In this document: piece after piece, positions 8,930 through 17,508 of the stretch
Numbering within the stretch: position 1 is the stretch's first letter
Layout of the letters: the number at the start of each line of letters is the position of its first letter
Origin: Moraxella bovis
Lineage (GTDB): Bacteria > Pseudomonadota > Gammaproteobacteria > Pseudomonadales > Moraxellaceae
Direction of reading: 5' to 3'
DNA: 64,000 bases
Assembly (NCBI RefSeq): GCF_002014975.1
Contig: NZ_MUXV01000030.1
Span: forward strand, 1 to 64,000
Translations under genes and position numbers: made by a program
Notes under the pieces: model-generated
What the model was told of the DNA's origin: nothing
The model's input: only the letters and a program-made list of their open reading frames with translations
Databases searched by the model: none

Positions 8930-9583
8930 ATGGGAATTGATTTTAGTGCCAGCCGTCTGTCCTACGAAAAAGACGAACTCATTGAAAAAAACATTGGCGA
9001 CACCCCTTATCCATTGCTCCAAAAATGGATGAGCGAAGCCCTAGCTGAACAAATCGGCGAAGCCTATGCCTTTTCGCTTGCCACTTGTGGGGCGGATAGG
9101 CGTCCATCGGTGCGAACGCTACTCATGCGTGAGATTGTGCCTGTGGGCGATGACATGGAAATGATTTTTTATACCAATTATGACAGCGACAAGGGGCAGG
9201 ATTTGGCGGACAATCCCTTTGCCGAAGCCTTGTTTTTTTGGCATACGCTAGAACGTCAAGTGCGAGCGTCTGGGCGTGTGGTAAAATTATCCACTCAAAA
9301 ATCAGAAGCCTACTACCATTCCCGCCCCAAAGACAGCCAGCTGGCGGCGTGGGTCAGTCGCCCCCAAAGTGGCGTGGTAGAGAGCCGTGAAGTCATGGAG
9401 AGCGATTTTGCCAAATTATCCGAGCAGTTTGGCGAGCATATCCCCAAGCCTGAGTTTTGGGGCGGATATTGCCTATTGGTGGATAAAATAGAATTCTGGC
9501 AAGGGCGAGCCAACCGTATGCACGACCGCATTGTCTATCGCAAAGGCGAAAACGGTTGGGAGAGAGAGCGGATATTGCCATGA
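8930..9583 (+). CDS. pdxH: pyridoxamine 5'-phosphate oxidase
   Basis: PdxH oxidises pyridoxine/pyridoxamine 5'-phosphate to pyridoxal 5'-phosphate using FMN. Diagnostic segments include RPSVRTLLMREI (FMN binding), FYTNYDSDKGQDL, SRPKDSQLAAWVSRPQSG and the C-terminal FWQGRANRMHDR. The 217-aa length is standard (E. coli 218). The ATG at 8930 follows AAAAGGTAACTTCT. Its stop overlaps the start of the next gene by ATGA (9580-9583), so the two are translationally coupled. Confidence 0.97.
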   Translation: MGIDFSASRLSYEKDELIEKNIGDTPYPLLQKWMSEALAEQIGEAYAFSLATCGADRRPSVRTLLMREIVPVGDDMEMIFYTNYDSDKGQDLADNPFAEALFFWHTLERQVRASGRVVKLSTQKSEAYYHSRPKDSQLAAWVSRPQSGVVESREVMESDFAKLSEQFGEHIPKPEFWGGYCLLVDKIEFWQGRANRMHDRIVYRKGENGWERERILP

Positions 9584-10422
9584 TATTTTTTAACAAATAT
9601 AAAAAAGCGATAATAAGAATACTCATCGCTTTATTGATGATAGTTGCCATTATTATTTATAGCAATTTATTAAAAGTGGTGGATTATAAATTTGATAATA
9701 TCGGCTATCAAAGTGATAAGGCATTAAATATCGCCCTAATTACCGATTTGCACGCTTGTTATTATGGCGATAATCAAAAATGGCTGATAGATGGTTTAAA
9801 ACAAAAACAGCCTGACGTGATATTATTGGGCGGGGATATTTATGATGATAAAATGCCTTTTGATAATGCTGATGAATTATTGAGCCAATTACCCGATATT
9901 GCCCCAACCTATTATGTGGACGGCAATCATGAAAATTGGCTAAGTCAGCCGGATTATAATAAAGTTATGGGTAAAATTCACACTCATGGTGTATCAATCA
10001 TTCATGGCAAAAGTATATCCGTGCCAAACACCAATGTCGTCATTCATGGCATATCTGACCCAGACGGCGGAGCGTTTGATAAGGATTTAAAAACAGTAAC
10101 GGATAATTTAAATAATGATACTAAAAATCACGTCCATATTTTATTAACCCACCGCCCCGAGCATATTGACACGTATCTTAATTATCCTTTTGATATCATC
10201 ATGGCAGGTCATGCTCATGGCGGACAATGGCGAGTGCCATTCGTTATCAATGGCGTGTACGCTCCCAATCAAGGGCTATTCCCCAAATATGCAGGCGGAC
10301 TTTATGAATTTGCCAATGACAATAACACCAAATTTATCGTGAGCCGTGGCTTGGCACGAGAAAGCACGAGAGTGCCACGTCTGTTTAACCGTCCTGAATT
10401 AGTGTTTGTGAGTTTGGAGTGA
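9580..10422 (+). CDS. membrane-anchored calcineurin-like metallophosphoesterase
   Basis: The metallophosphoesterase metal motifs occur in order: TDLHA (D-x-H), GGDIYDD (GD), GNHE, THRPEH and AGHAHGGQ. An N-terminal hydrophobic segment at about residues 8-28 suggests a signal anchor with the catalytic domain outside the cytoplasmic membrane, as in YkuE/YaeI-type enzymes. I take the ATG at 9580, overlapping the pdxH stop, giving 280 aa. A further upstream start would lie inside pdxH. The substrate is unknown; members of this group act on lipid or UDP-sugar phosphodiesters. Confidence 0.85.
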   Translation: MIFFNKYKKAIIRILIALLMIVAIIIYSNLLKVVDYKFDNIGYQSDKALNIALITDLHACYYGDNQKWLIDGLKQKQPDVILLGGDIYDDKMPFDNADELLSQLPDIAPTYYVDGNHENWLSQPDYNKVMGKIHTHGVSIIHGKSISVPNTNVVIHGISDPDGGAFDKDLKTVTDNLNNDTKNHVHILLTHRPEHIDTYLNYPFDIIMAGHAHGGQWRVPFVINGVYAPNQGLFPKYAGGLYEFANDNNTKFIVSRGLARESTRVPRLFNRPELVFVSLE

Positions 10423-10424
10423 AG

Positions 10425-11357
10425 CTACCCCACACAACGTTTTGGTGTTTGTTTTTTATTTAGCGATGTCTGACACCGCCACGAATTATCATCTATTTGA
10501 TGATAAATTGCCAAATGCCGACCGTTTAAATACCGCACCGGATAACTTGCCCCTGATACCGTTGCCACCACCGCACAATCGGTCTTGGCATAGGGCAGGC
10601 TTGCCACCACTTCCACGCTCACCCTTTGGTTGTCGGTAGTAACGGGCAGACCCACAGGGCAGTTACCTGTTTGCTCATAGATGAGCTCCACTCGCTTGGC
10701 AATGGCATTGGTACTGCGATAACTCTCAAAAATCACTGCCTGCTCTTTTTGCATGGCGATAATCGGCACAAATTGCAATACAATAATCGCAAGCAACGTC
10801 CCAAACATGGCAAACGCCACGCCAAGCCCCACCACACTGACCCCGCCATGCTCTGCCAGATATGCCTTTTGAGCGTTCTTGTCAGTAGGGTATAGCTCCA
10901 CGGCATCGGCAATCTCACGCCGTGCCATGCGATAATAATACGCGTCCGCCCAGCGTGCCACCATGCCCGACCAAAACAGCCACACCGCCCCAGCTATCAT
11001 GAGCCGTGTGTACATCTGATAGTCATCAGGCAGTTTACCCACAAATAAAAATTCACACACCGCCAAAATGATGACGATGTTGAGCTTAATAAACGACCAC
11101 CCTGCCACACAATACACCACGCAGTCTAGATAACGCTTGCGGTATAACAGCCAGCCAAACGTGGTGAGAAACGCCGACCAGTTCCAGCGAGCATGCAGTT
11201 TGCCTGCCTTATCAAATTGCCCAAACCGCTTTAAATAATAGCTTTGCGAGCGTGTGCCAATAAACCACTTGTCAAGCTGAATCCGCTCTTTGTCGGATAA
11301 GTGGGGCAAATAAAATGGAGGCGGAGTCGTGTCTTCTAAAAATGGCAAACGAAACAT
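10425..11357 (-). CDS. DUF2628-like membrane protein with C-terminal pilin-like domain
   Basis: A 310-residue protein with three parts. Residues 1-105 include a DUF2628-type segment (RSQSYYLKRFGQFDKAGK, then WNWSAFLTTFGWLLYRK). Hydrophobic segments follow at about 85-105, 115-140 and 170-200. Residues about 200-310 look like the globular domain of a type IV pilin, with an alpha-helical start (MQKEQAVIFESYRSTNAIAK) and a terminal disulfide-type loop (SWRCQTSLNKKQTPKRC), as in PilA D-regions. It has no prepilin peptidase leader, so it is not a normal pilin. It is convergent with the phosphoesterase gene and divergent from trmB. Domain calls are by eye. Confidence 0.7.
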   Translation of the reverse strand: MFRLPFLEDTTPPPFYLPHLSDKERIQLDKWFIGTRSQSYYLKRFGQFDKAGKLHARWNWSAFLTTFGWLLYRKRYLDCVVYCVAGWSFIKLNIVIILAVCEFLFVGKLPDDYQMYTRLMIAGAVWLFWSGMVARWADAYYYRMARREIADAVELYPTDKNAQKAYLAEHGGVSVVGLGVAFAMFGTLLAIIVLQFVPIIAMQKEQAVIFESYRSTNAIAKRVELIYEQTGNCPVGLPVTTDNQRVSVEVVASLPYAKTDCAVVATVSGASYPVRYLNGRHLAIYHQIDDNSWRCQTSLNKKQTPKRCVG

Positions 11358-11362
11358 AAATT

Positions 11363-11391
11363 TTGTACTTAACCCATGAATGCTTTATAAT
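11363..11391 (+). promoter_or_regulatory. sigma-70 promoter for trmB
   Basis: TTGTAC (11363-11368), 17 nt spacer, TATAAT (11386-11391), 35 nt before the trmB start. It lies just upstream of the divergent DUF2628-like gene. Confidence 0.7.
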
Positions 11392-11426
11392 AGGCACTAT
11401 TTTACGCCTTTTTTAGGTAATATACC

Positions 11427-12269
11427 ATGACTAACCCAGACCAATCCACCCCAAAAGCCCCCCTTGCCCCTGTTGGGGGCGACCGCCAAAGCCCTGACAT
11501 CTCTCGGGATACCATCAGCCAAGAAATCCAAAACCTAGCTCGCACGCCCACCGAATACAGCCACGCCATCGCCACCTTTATGAGACGGCGAACGCACCTG
11601 AGCCAGTATGCTGAGACCGCCCTGACCGACCCTGCCTTTGCTCCGTACATCATCAATCATGGTAAGGATTTGGGCAGATTGGGCGATGTATCTAACATCA
11701 CCGATTTGCGGGTGTTTTTTAAGGATACACCAAATGGCGAGAACGCCCCTTTGACCTTAGAAATCGGCTTTGGCATGGGCGACAGCTTGGTAGAAATGGC
11801 ACAAGCCGAGCCAGCTCGTAACTTTGTCGGCATAGAAGTCCACGAACCAGGCATTGGGCGTACTGCTTATCTATCTCATGAATTGGAACTGACTAATTTA
11901 AAGGTGCTAAATGGCGATGCGATTGCCTTATTAAACAATTTACCTAGTGAGCATTTGGACACGGTACAGCTTTATTTTCCCGACCCGTGGCAAAAAAAGC
12001 GACATTACAAACGCCGTTTTGTAACGACCGACCGCATGACCTTGGTGGCAGACAAACTAAAAACGGGCGGGATTTTTCACAGTGCGACCGATTGGGAGCA
12101 TTATGCCTTGTGGATGCTTGAAGTGCTAGATAACATGAGCGAGTTTGAAAATATGGCAGGCAAAGGCAACTTTTCGCCACGTCCTGATTTTCGCCCTGCC
12201 ACCAAATTCGAAAAACGTGGGGCGGATTATGGACGTGCGTCTTGGGATTTGCTATATCAAAAGGTGTAA
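11427..12269 (+). CDS. trmB: tRNA (guanine-N7-)-methyltransferase
   Basis: TrmB methylates G46 in the variable loop of tRNAs with S-adenosylmethionine. The SAM site is [11 protein letters not shown], followed by [26 protein letters not shown] (catalytic Asp and RNA-binding basic run) and SATDWEHYA. At 280 aa it is longer than E. coli TrmB (239) because of an N-terminal Pro/Ser-rich extension of about 40 residues before RRRTHLSQ. It is convergent with mtgA, with stops 2 nt apart. Confidence 0.95.
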   Translation: MTNPDQSTPKAPLAPVGGDRQSPDISRDTISQEIQNLARTPTEYSHAIATFMRRRTHLSQYAETALTDPAFAPYIINHGKDLGRLGDVSNITDLRVFFKDTPNGENAPLTLEIGFGMGDSLVEMAQAEPARNFVGIEVHEPGIGRTAYLSHELELTNLKVLNGDAIALLNNLPSEHLDTVQLYFPDPWQKKRHYKRRFVTTDRMTLVADKLKTGGIFHSATDWEHYALWMLEVLDNMSEFENMAGKGNFSPRPDFRPATKFEKRGADYGRASWDLLYQKV

Positions 12270-12270
12270 C

Positions 12271-13020
12271 TTAAGGCAATACCGCACTGGGCATACGCTT
12301 CATGATAATCCGCTTTTTGTTTTGTAGGCGACGGTTATTGAGATTTTTTTGGTAATATTTGGGATTGGGGAGCATGCTGATGAGCAATGCCGACTGCTCA
12401 CGGCTTAGGTTTTTGGCAGATTTGCCATAATAATGCCGTGCCGCCGCCTCAATGCCATAAATGCCCTCGCCAAATTCCGCCACGTTCAGATACACCTCTA
12501 AAATCCGCTGTTTGTCCCACATCTGCTCCATCATCACCGTGATAATCGCCTCTTCGCCCTTACGGATATAGGAGCGGTGCGATGTCAAAAACAGATTTTT
12601 GGCAAGCTGTTGGCTGATGGTCGAGCCGCCCATTGACACCGCCCCGCCTGCTTCGTTTGCTTTAATGGCGCGCTCAATGCCTTCCATGTCAAAGCCATTA
12701 TGCGTGGCAAATTTGGCATCTTCGCTCGCCACCACCGCCTGTTTGACCGCTTTGGCGATATCATCATAATCTACCCATACCTGCACAACCTCGCCCCCTG
12801 ATAGGCGATGAGCAACCATAAACATGGAGTTACCGACAGGGGCGACTTTCCACACGCCAAGCATGGCGGCGATGAGCAGGTGAAAGCTGATTACCAACAC
12901 CAAGAGTGGAGCTATCACCCATCGCCACAGCCATGCCACCAGTCGCCGTCTTTTGGGTTTGGGGGGTGTTTGTGAGTCGGGACTGGGCTGAGACGGCGTA
13001 TTTGTGGTTTTTTTAAACAT
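12271..13020 (-). CDS. mtgA: monofunctional peptidoglycan glycosyltransferase
   Basis: MtgA polymerises lipid II into glycan strands. The family GT51 motifs are present: catalytic Glu100 in VVASEDAKF, GGSTISQQLAKNLFL, RKGEEAIITVMME and YLNVAEFGEGIYGIEAAA. One transmembrane segment lies at residues 33-56, after a basic Pro-rich cytoplasmic tail. There is no transpeptidase domain, and the 249-aa length fits MtgA. The ATG at 13018-13020 sits just upstream of an AT-rich promoter region shared with the divergent 13102 gene. Confidence 0.95.
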   Translation of the reverse strand: MFKKTTNTPSQPSPDSQTPPKPKRRRLVAWLWRWVIAPLLVLVISFHLLIAAMLGVWKVAPVGNSMFMVAHRLSGGEVVQVWVDYDDIAKAVKQAVVASEDAKFATHNGFDMEGIERAIKANEAGGAVSMGGSTISQQLAKNLFLTSHRSYIRKGEEAIITVMMEQMWDKQRILEVYLNVAEFGEGIYGIEAAARHYYGKSAKNLSREQSALLISMLPNPKYYQKNLNNRRLQNKKRIIMKRMPSAVLP

Positions 13021-13045
13021 AAAATAAAATAAACTTGGGGTGTAT

Positions 13046-13055
13046 TTGCTATAAT
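13046..13055 (+). promoter_or_regulatory. extended -10 promoter
   Basis: TTTGCTATAAT ends at 13055. The -10 matches the TATAAT consensus and the TG motif stands 1 nt before it. A good -35 is not visible. It would serve the glutaredoxin-like gene at 13102. Confidence 0.5.
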
Positions 13056-13101
13056 AAAAGCCCTATTTTACACGATTTTTTGCTATGGGGCATTTATTTT
13101 T

Positions 13102-13512
13102 ATGAATAATATTAATTTTATCAAATACTTACAAAAATTAACAAACGACCGCTTCGCCCTAACTTGCCTGGCTCATAACGAATACCGCACGTTTCATGCC
13201 CTACTATTGGCGACATTTACAGGCTTAGACAGCCAGCAAATCATCCACACATCCAATCCTACCACAGATTGGTATCTTTTAGGCACGGATGGCTGTCATC
13301 TGTGCCACACCAGCCACGCCCTACTGACCCAAGCCCGAGCTATACATCCACGCATGCCTGCCATTCATGTGCTTGACCTTGCCGACAGCGAAGAGCTGAT
13401 AGACCATCTGGGCACGCTCATTCCCATTCTTATCACCCCCACCCGCCTACTATGCTATCCGTTTGGGATTATGGATATTGTTCATCTTTTATCAAATAAT
13501 CATCACGGATAA
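13102..13512 (+). CDS. glutaredoxin-family (DUF836-like) protein
   Basis: A 136-residue protein whose C-terminal half resembles the small glutaredoxin/DUF836 family: a strand (WYLLGTDG), then the redox-type motif CHLC at about residues 72-75, a helix (TSHALLTQARAI) and strand LDLAD. The thioredoxin-fold cis-Pro segment is LIPILITPT. The N-terminal 50 residues are not typical of the family. The family is thought to act in thiol redox exchange, but the substrate is unknown. Confidence 0.7.
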   Translation: MNNINFIKYLQKLTNDRFALTCLAHNEYRTFHALLLATFTGLDSQQIIHTSNPTTDWYLLGTDGCHLCHTSHALLTQARAIHPRMPAIHVLDLADSEELIDHLGTLIPILITPTRLLCYPFGIMDIVHLLSNNHHG

Positions 13513-13619
13513 GCACGCCAAAATCGTACATCACACCGATTTTTATAAAATATTTTTATCAATTTTTAAAATTTATCGAAAAAAAAACAATAAAAATGTG
13601 ATGATTGGTTAAAATCTGT

Positions 13620-13841
13620 TAGGGCGTACCCATCTTTGGTATTTGCAATGAAAAATGCTTGTTTAAAAAAGCAGGGGAATCGCCCGTTTTTCAAGGAAAA
13701 ACTTGAGGCTGTGAGTCTTCTATCAGACAAGTTTTTGACTTCGAGCCACAAGATTTAGCCATTTTTCATGCAAAAATTGGTTAAAATTGTCAAATTCTCA
13801 TCTTATTTTATAAAAATGTTATCAAGGGTAGGTACGCCCTA
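13620..13841. mobile_element. MITE-like element, copy 1 (long form, 222 bp)
   Basis: The ends are TAGGGCGTACC and its inverse GGTACGCCCTA, with TA at each boundary. The interior shares blocks with copy 2 (TTTGCAATGAAAAAT, CGTTTTTCAAGGAAAAA, GCTGTGAGT, ATCAGACAAGTTTTT, CATTTTTCATGCAAAAATTG). No transposase is encoded. It sits between the glutaredoxin-like gene and the lactate permease gene. Confidence 0.75.
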
Positions 13842-13962
13842 TTTATTTTTAATAAATTTTTGAGTAAAATACCACTTTGGCTCATTATTTAGCTAATGAG
13901 ATTTATTGCTAATAACCATTTTTATATTGTGGTATTTGCTAAATTTTACCAAAAATAGGGCT

Positions 13963-13985
13963 TTGTGATGTATCAATCATCACAA
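13963..13985. promoter_or_regulatory. candidate operator upstream of lactate permease
   Basis: TTGTGATG-N7-CATCACAA is a perfect 8-bp inverted repeat, about 100 nt before lldP. The spacing (N11 between the TGTGA and TCACA cores) is wrong for CRP, so a dimeric regulator such as a GntR-family LldR-like protein is a better guess. Confidence 0.4.
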
Positions 13986-14085
13986 ACGATTGTTATTTTG
14001 TATGACCCAACAATTTTAATGGATTTTTAAAATTGAAATCATAACACAAATGGGCATACAGTCTTTGTTGGACAAAGGAGTGTAT

Positions 14086-15846
14086 ATGCTGACCTTTTTG
14101 GCATTATTACCAATTTTAATTGTTTTTACCTTATTGGTCGTCATGCGACTACCCGCCAAAATTGCCATGCCTGTGGCGTATTTTGCAACAGCTTTGCTGT
14201 CATTATTTGTATGGCAAACCGCTGGCAATCAAGTTGCCGCTGCAACCATTCATGGCGTATTAACCGCCGCCAACGTCCTATTCATCGTCTTTGCTGCGGT
14301 GCTACTGCTTAATACCCTAAAAGAGAGCGGAGCCATTGTCGCCATCCGCCAAGGCTTTATGGGTATCTCGCCTGACCGTCGTGTACAGATGATTATTGTG
14401 GCATGGCTGTTTGGCTCACTCATTGAAGGCTCCACAGGTTGGGGTACGCCATCAGCAGTGGGAGCTCCCCTACTGCTGGCACTCGGCTTTCCTGCAATGG
14501 CGTGTGTCATGGCAATTCTTATCATTCAGTCCGCTCCTGTCTCCTATGGAGCAGTAGGTACGCCCATTCTTATCGGCGTGAACTCGGGGCTTGAAAATAA
14601 AGAAGATGTAACCGCTGCCATTAGTCAGCAGGGCATTGCCTTTAATGATTACATCATCCAAATCGGGGCAAACGTTGCCTTTGTGCATTCAGTGGTGGGT
14701 TTTTTGATTCCGCTGATTTTGTGCTGTTTCTTGACCAAATTCTTTGGGGTAAAACGCTCGTTTCGCCAAGGTTTTGAAGCCGCTCCTTTTGCCATTTTTG
14801 CCGGTCTGTGCTTTGTCATCCCTTACTATTTGACCGCCAAATTTGTCGGACCCGAACTACCTTCTTTGGTCGGAGCCGTGGTCGGTCTTGCTATTGTCGT
14901 GCCAGCTGCCAAAATGGGCTTTTTGACCCCCAAAAACACCTTTGACTTTGAAAGCCGTGATAAATGGGAAGAAGAATGGAGGGGCACCTTAGCCGCCACC
15001 AACATTGATGTGAATGAAAAAGCCAAATTCTCTGTGGTTAAAGCATTCTCGCCTTATCTGCTGGTCATCGGTATTCTAATCGCCACTCGTACCATCAAGC
15101 CATTAAAAGATTGGCTAAGCAGTAATGCGGTTATCACATTTAGCAATATCCTAGACACCAGTATCACCAACAAAACACAGCTACTGTACTCGCCTGCGAC
15201 CGTGCTGCTGCTTGTCTCCATCATTTGCATCTTTTTGTTTGGCATGAAAGGCGACACCGTCAAAAAAAGTTGGTCAGCCTCTGGCAAAACCATGATAGCC
15301 GCCGCCCCTGCCCTACTGTTCTCAATTCCGATGGTGCAGGTATTCATCAACTCTGGCACGCCTGCTGATGTTGCCGAGCCGATTCTTGCCATGCCAAAAG
15401 TACTGGCGGCAGGTGCTGCTGATGTATTTGCAAATATGTGGCCACTCGTGTCGCCTTGGATTGGGGCATTGGGGGCGTTCATTGCAGGGTCAAACACCGT
15501 CTCTAACATGATGTTTAGCCATTTTCAGTGGAGCACTGCCACTCAGATTGACCTAGGTGCTAATGACGCCGCCAAAGTCGTCGCCCTGCAAGCCGTGGGC
15601 GGTGCCGCTGGTAACATGATTAGCGTGCATAACGTTGTCGCTGCCTGTGCGGTGGTCGGACTGGTGAACCGTGAAGGCTTGGTTATTCGTAAGACACTCA
15701 TCGCCATGAGTTATTATGTAATACAAGCAGGTCTGGTGGGCATGGCGTTCATCTTTAACCCTGTATGGTGGATTGCAGCAGCATTGTGGGCGATTGCCTT
15801 CTTTGCCATCATGACTGTTATCAGCAAAAAGAGTGAGCGAACTTAA
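14086..15846 (+). CDS. lldP: L-lactate permease
   Basis: An integral membrane lactate:proton symporter of the LctP family with about a dozen hydrophobic segments. Typical stretches include FGSLIEGSTGWGTPSAVGAPLLLALGF split across segments, APVSYGAVGTP, and near the C-terminus SNTVSNMMFSHFQW and QAVGGAAGNMISVHNVVAA. I choose ATG 14086 because AAAGGAG lies 5 nt upstream. An in-frame ATG at 14050 lacks a ribosome binding site. The product is 586 aa. It is paired with lldD downstream, consistent with lactate use. Confidence 0.95.
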   Translation: MLTFLALLPILIVFTLLVVMRLPAKIAMPVAYFATALLSLFVWQTAGNQVAAATIHGVLTAANVLFIVFAAVLLLNTLKESGAIVAIRQGFMGISPDRRVQMIIVAWLFGSLIEGSTGWGTPSAVGAPLLLALGFPAMACVMAILIIQSAPVSYGAVGTPILIGVNSGLENKEDVTAAISQQGIAFNDYIIQIGANVAFVHSVVGFLIPLILCCFLTKFFGVKRSFRQGFEAAPFAIFAGLCFVIPYYLTAKFVGPELPSLVGAVVGLAIVVPAAKMGFLTPKNTFDFESRDKWEEEWRGTLAATNIDVNEKAKFSVVKAFSPYLLVIGILIATRTIKPLKDWLSSNAVITFSNILDTSITNKTQLLYSPATVLLLVSIICIFLFGMKGDTVKKSWSASGKTMIAAAPALLFSIPMVQVFINSGTPADVAEPILAMPKVLAAGAADVFANMWPLVSPWIGALGAFIAGSNTVSNMMFSHFQWSTATQIDLGANDAAKVVALQAVGGAAGNMISVHNVVAACAVVGLVNREGLVIRKTLIAMSYYVIQAGLVGMAFIFNPVWWIAAALWAIAFFAIMTVISKKSERT

Positions 15847-15872
15847 GTATGATTTTAACAAAAGGGGTTTTA

Positions 15873-16141
15873 TAGGGCGTGTTAAACATTGGTATTTGCA
15901 ATGAAAAATAAGAAAAATCGCACGTTTTTCAAGGAAAAAACAAAGGCTGTGAGTTTTCTATCAGACAAGTTTTTATTATGAAAAACAATCCGACCGCTTA
16001 ATTTTAAGAGATTAAGTTTTAAAAATCTTAAAAATCTACATGATTAAGTGGTCGGATAGCCATTTTTCATGCAAAAATTGATTGATATTGTCAAATTCCC
16101 ATCTTGTTTTATAAAATGTTATCAATGTTCAACATGCCCTA
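15873..16141. mobile_element. MITE-like element, copy 2 (long form, 269 bp)
   Basis: The ends TAGGGCGTGTTAAACATTG and the inverse of TAGGGCATGTTGAACATTG form imperfect terminal repeats of about 19 bp, flanked by TA. The interior matches copy 1 except for an extra hairpin (CCGACCGCTTAAT ... ATTAAGTGGTCGG). It lies between lldP and lldD. Confidence 0.78.
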
Positions 16142-16148
16142 ATCCCTT

Positions 16149-16177
16149 TTGTTATTTTTTATAAATTATTGTAAAAT
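16149..16177 (+). promoter_or_regulatory. sigma-70 promoter for lldD
   Basis: TTGTTA (16149-16154), 17 nt, TAAAAT (16172-16177). It lies immediately after the MITE-like element and 40 nt before lldD, so lldD may be transcribed independently of lldP. Confidence 0.55.
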
Positions 16178-16216
16178 ACACCCCATTTTCAAAACTTTAA
16201 AAACTAAGGCTGTTTT

Positions 16217-17425
16217 ATGGCAGATTTAAGTAAAATCACCGAAATCGAAGACCTACGCCGTATTGCCGAGCGTAAAGTACCCCGCATGTTCTATGACTAT
16301 GTGGACTCAGGCTCGTGGACACAGACCACTTATCGCAATAACGAAACCGACTTTGACCGCATCAAGCTACGCCAACGTGTACTCGTTGACATGGAAGGTC
16401 GTTCGCTTGCCACACAGATGATAGGGCAAGACGTGCATATGCCGGTGGCAATCGCCCCGACAGGCTTTACAGGCATGATGTGGGCAGACGGTGAGATTCA
16501 CGCGGCTCGTGCTGCTGAGAAATTTGGCATTCCCTTTTCGCTCTCGACGATGAGTATTTGCTCTATTGAAGATGTCGCAGAGAACACCACCAAGCCATTT
16601 TGGTTTCAGCTGTATGTCATGCGTGATAAAAAATTCATGGAAAATCTGATTCGCCGTGCCAAAGAAGCCAAATGCTCTGCCCTTATCCTAACAGCTGATT
16701 TACAGGTGCTAGGACAACGCCACAAAGACATCAAAAATGGTCTGTCTGCACCCCCTAAGCCTACCCTAACCAACATCATCAATCTGATGACCAAACCTGA
16801 ATGGTGCTTTAATATGCTTGGCACCAAACGCCATACCTTTCGCAACATTGTCGGTCATGCCGAAGGGGTGGGCGATTTGTCTAGCCTATCATCTTGGACG
16901 GCAGAGCAGTTTGACCCGAGCCTTAATTGGGACGATGTCGCTCGTATCAAAGAGCTGTGGGGTGGCCCGCTCATCATCAAAGGCATCATGGAGCCCGAAG
17001 ACGCCATTTTGGCTGCCAAATCAGGAGCGGACGCCATGGTCATCTCCAACCACGGCGGTCGTCAGCTAGACGGAGCCCCAAGCTCTATCGCTAGCCTTGC
17101 CGACTGTGTGCAAGCGGTACAAGCAGAAAACTCAAAATGCGAAATCTGGCTAGACAGTGGTATCCGCTCAGGTCAAGACGTGCTAAAAGCCATCGCACTA
17201 GGAGCAAAAGGCACGATGATAGGTCGCTCATTCCTATATGGTCTGGGGGCGTATGGCGAAGATGGCGTTCGCCGTGCCTTAGAGATCATCTACAAAGAGT
17301 GCGACATCACGATGGCGTTCTGCGGTCATACCAACATCAGCACCGTTAATGAAGACATCTTTGTCAAAGGCACTTACGAGAATCTCAAAGCCAGTAACCC
17401 CCATGTTACGCCAATTCGTTGGTAA
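16217..17425 (+). CDS. lldD: FMN-dependent L-lactate dehydrogenase (quinone)
   Basis: A member of the alpha-hydroxy-acid oxidase family that oxidises L-lactate to pyruvate at the membrane and feeds electrons to quinone. The FMN/substrate motifs are present: APTGFTGMMWADGE, FQLYVMRD, LTADLQVLGQRHKD, and the active-site His with Arg in SNHGGRQLDGAPSS near residue 277. The C-terminal FMN-phosphate loop is LDSGIRSGQDVLKAIALGA. The 402-aa length is close to E. coli LldD (396). It probably works with the upstream permease. Confidence 0.95.
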   Translation: MADLSKITEIEDLRRIAERKVPRMFYDYVDSGSWTQTTYRNNETDFDRIKLRQRVLVDMEGRSLATQMIGQDVHMPVAIAPTGFTGMMWADGEIHAARAAEKFGIPFSLSTMSICSIEDVAENTTKPFWFQLYVMRDKKFMENLIRRAKEAKCSALILTADLQVLGQRHKDIKNGLSAPPKPTLTNIINLMTKPEWCFNMLGTKRHTFRNIVGHAEGVGDLSSLSSWTAEQFDPSLNWDDVARIKELWGGPLIIKGIMEPEDAILAAKSGADAMVISNHGGRQLDGAPSSIASLADCVQAVQAENSKCEIWLDSGIRSGQDVLKAIALGAKGTMIGRSFLYGLGAYGEDGVRRALEIIYKECDITMAFCGHTNISTVNEDIFVKGTYENLKASNPHVTPIRW

Positions 17426-17431
17426 AAATAC

Positions 17432-17459
17432 AAAACCATGTCTTAGGGCGTGGTTTTTT
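17432..17459 (+). terminator. terminator after lldD
   Basis: AAAACCATG / CGTGGTTTTTT stem with one G-T wobble, ending in a T run, 7 nt after the lldD stop. Confidence 0.7.
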
Positions 17460-17508
17460 ACTGATGCATTTACCTATGGCAAGCTCATACAGTTCATTGA
17501 ATCATCCA

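Noticed and set aside
13566..13751. 61-codon frame on the minus strand inside MITE copy 1
   Set aside because: Encoded by element sequence; similar short frames arise in the other copies with different ends.
13963..13985. CRP/Vfr site upstream of lldP
   Set aside because: The TGTGA and TCACA cores are 11 nt apart; CRP sites have 6. Kept only as an unidentified operator.
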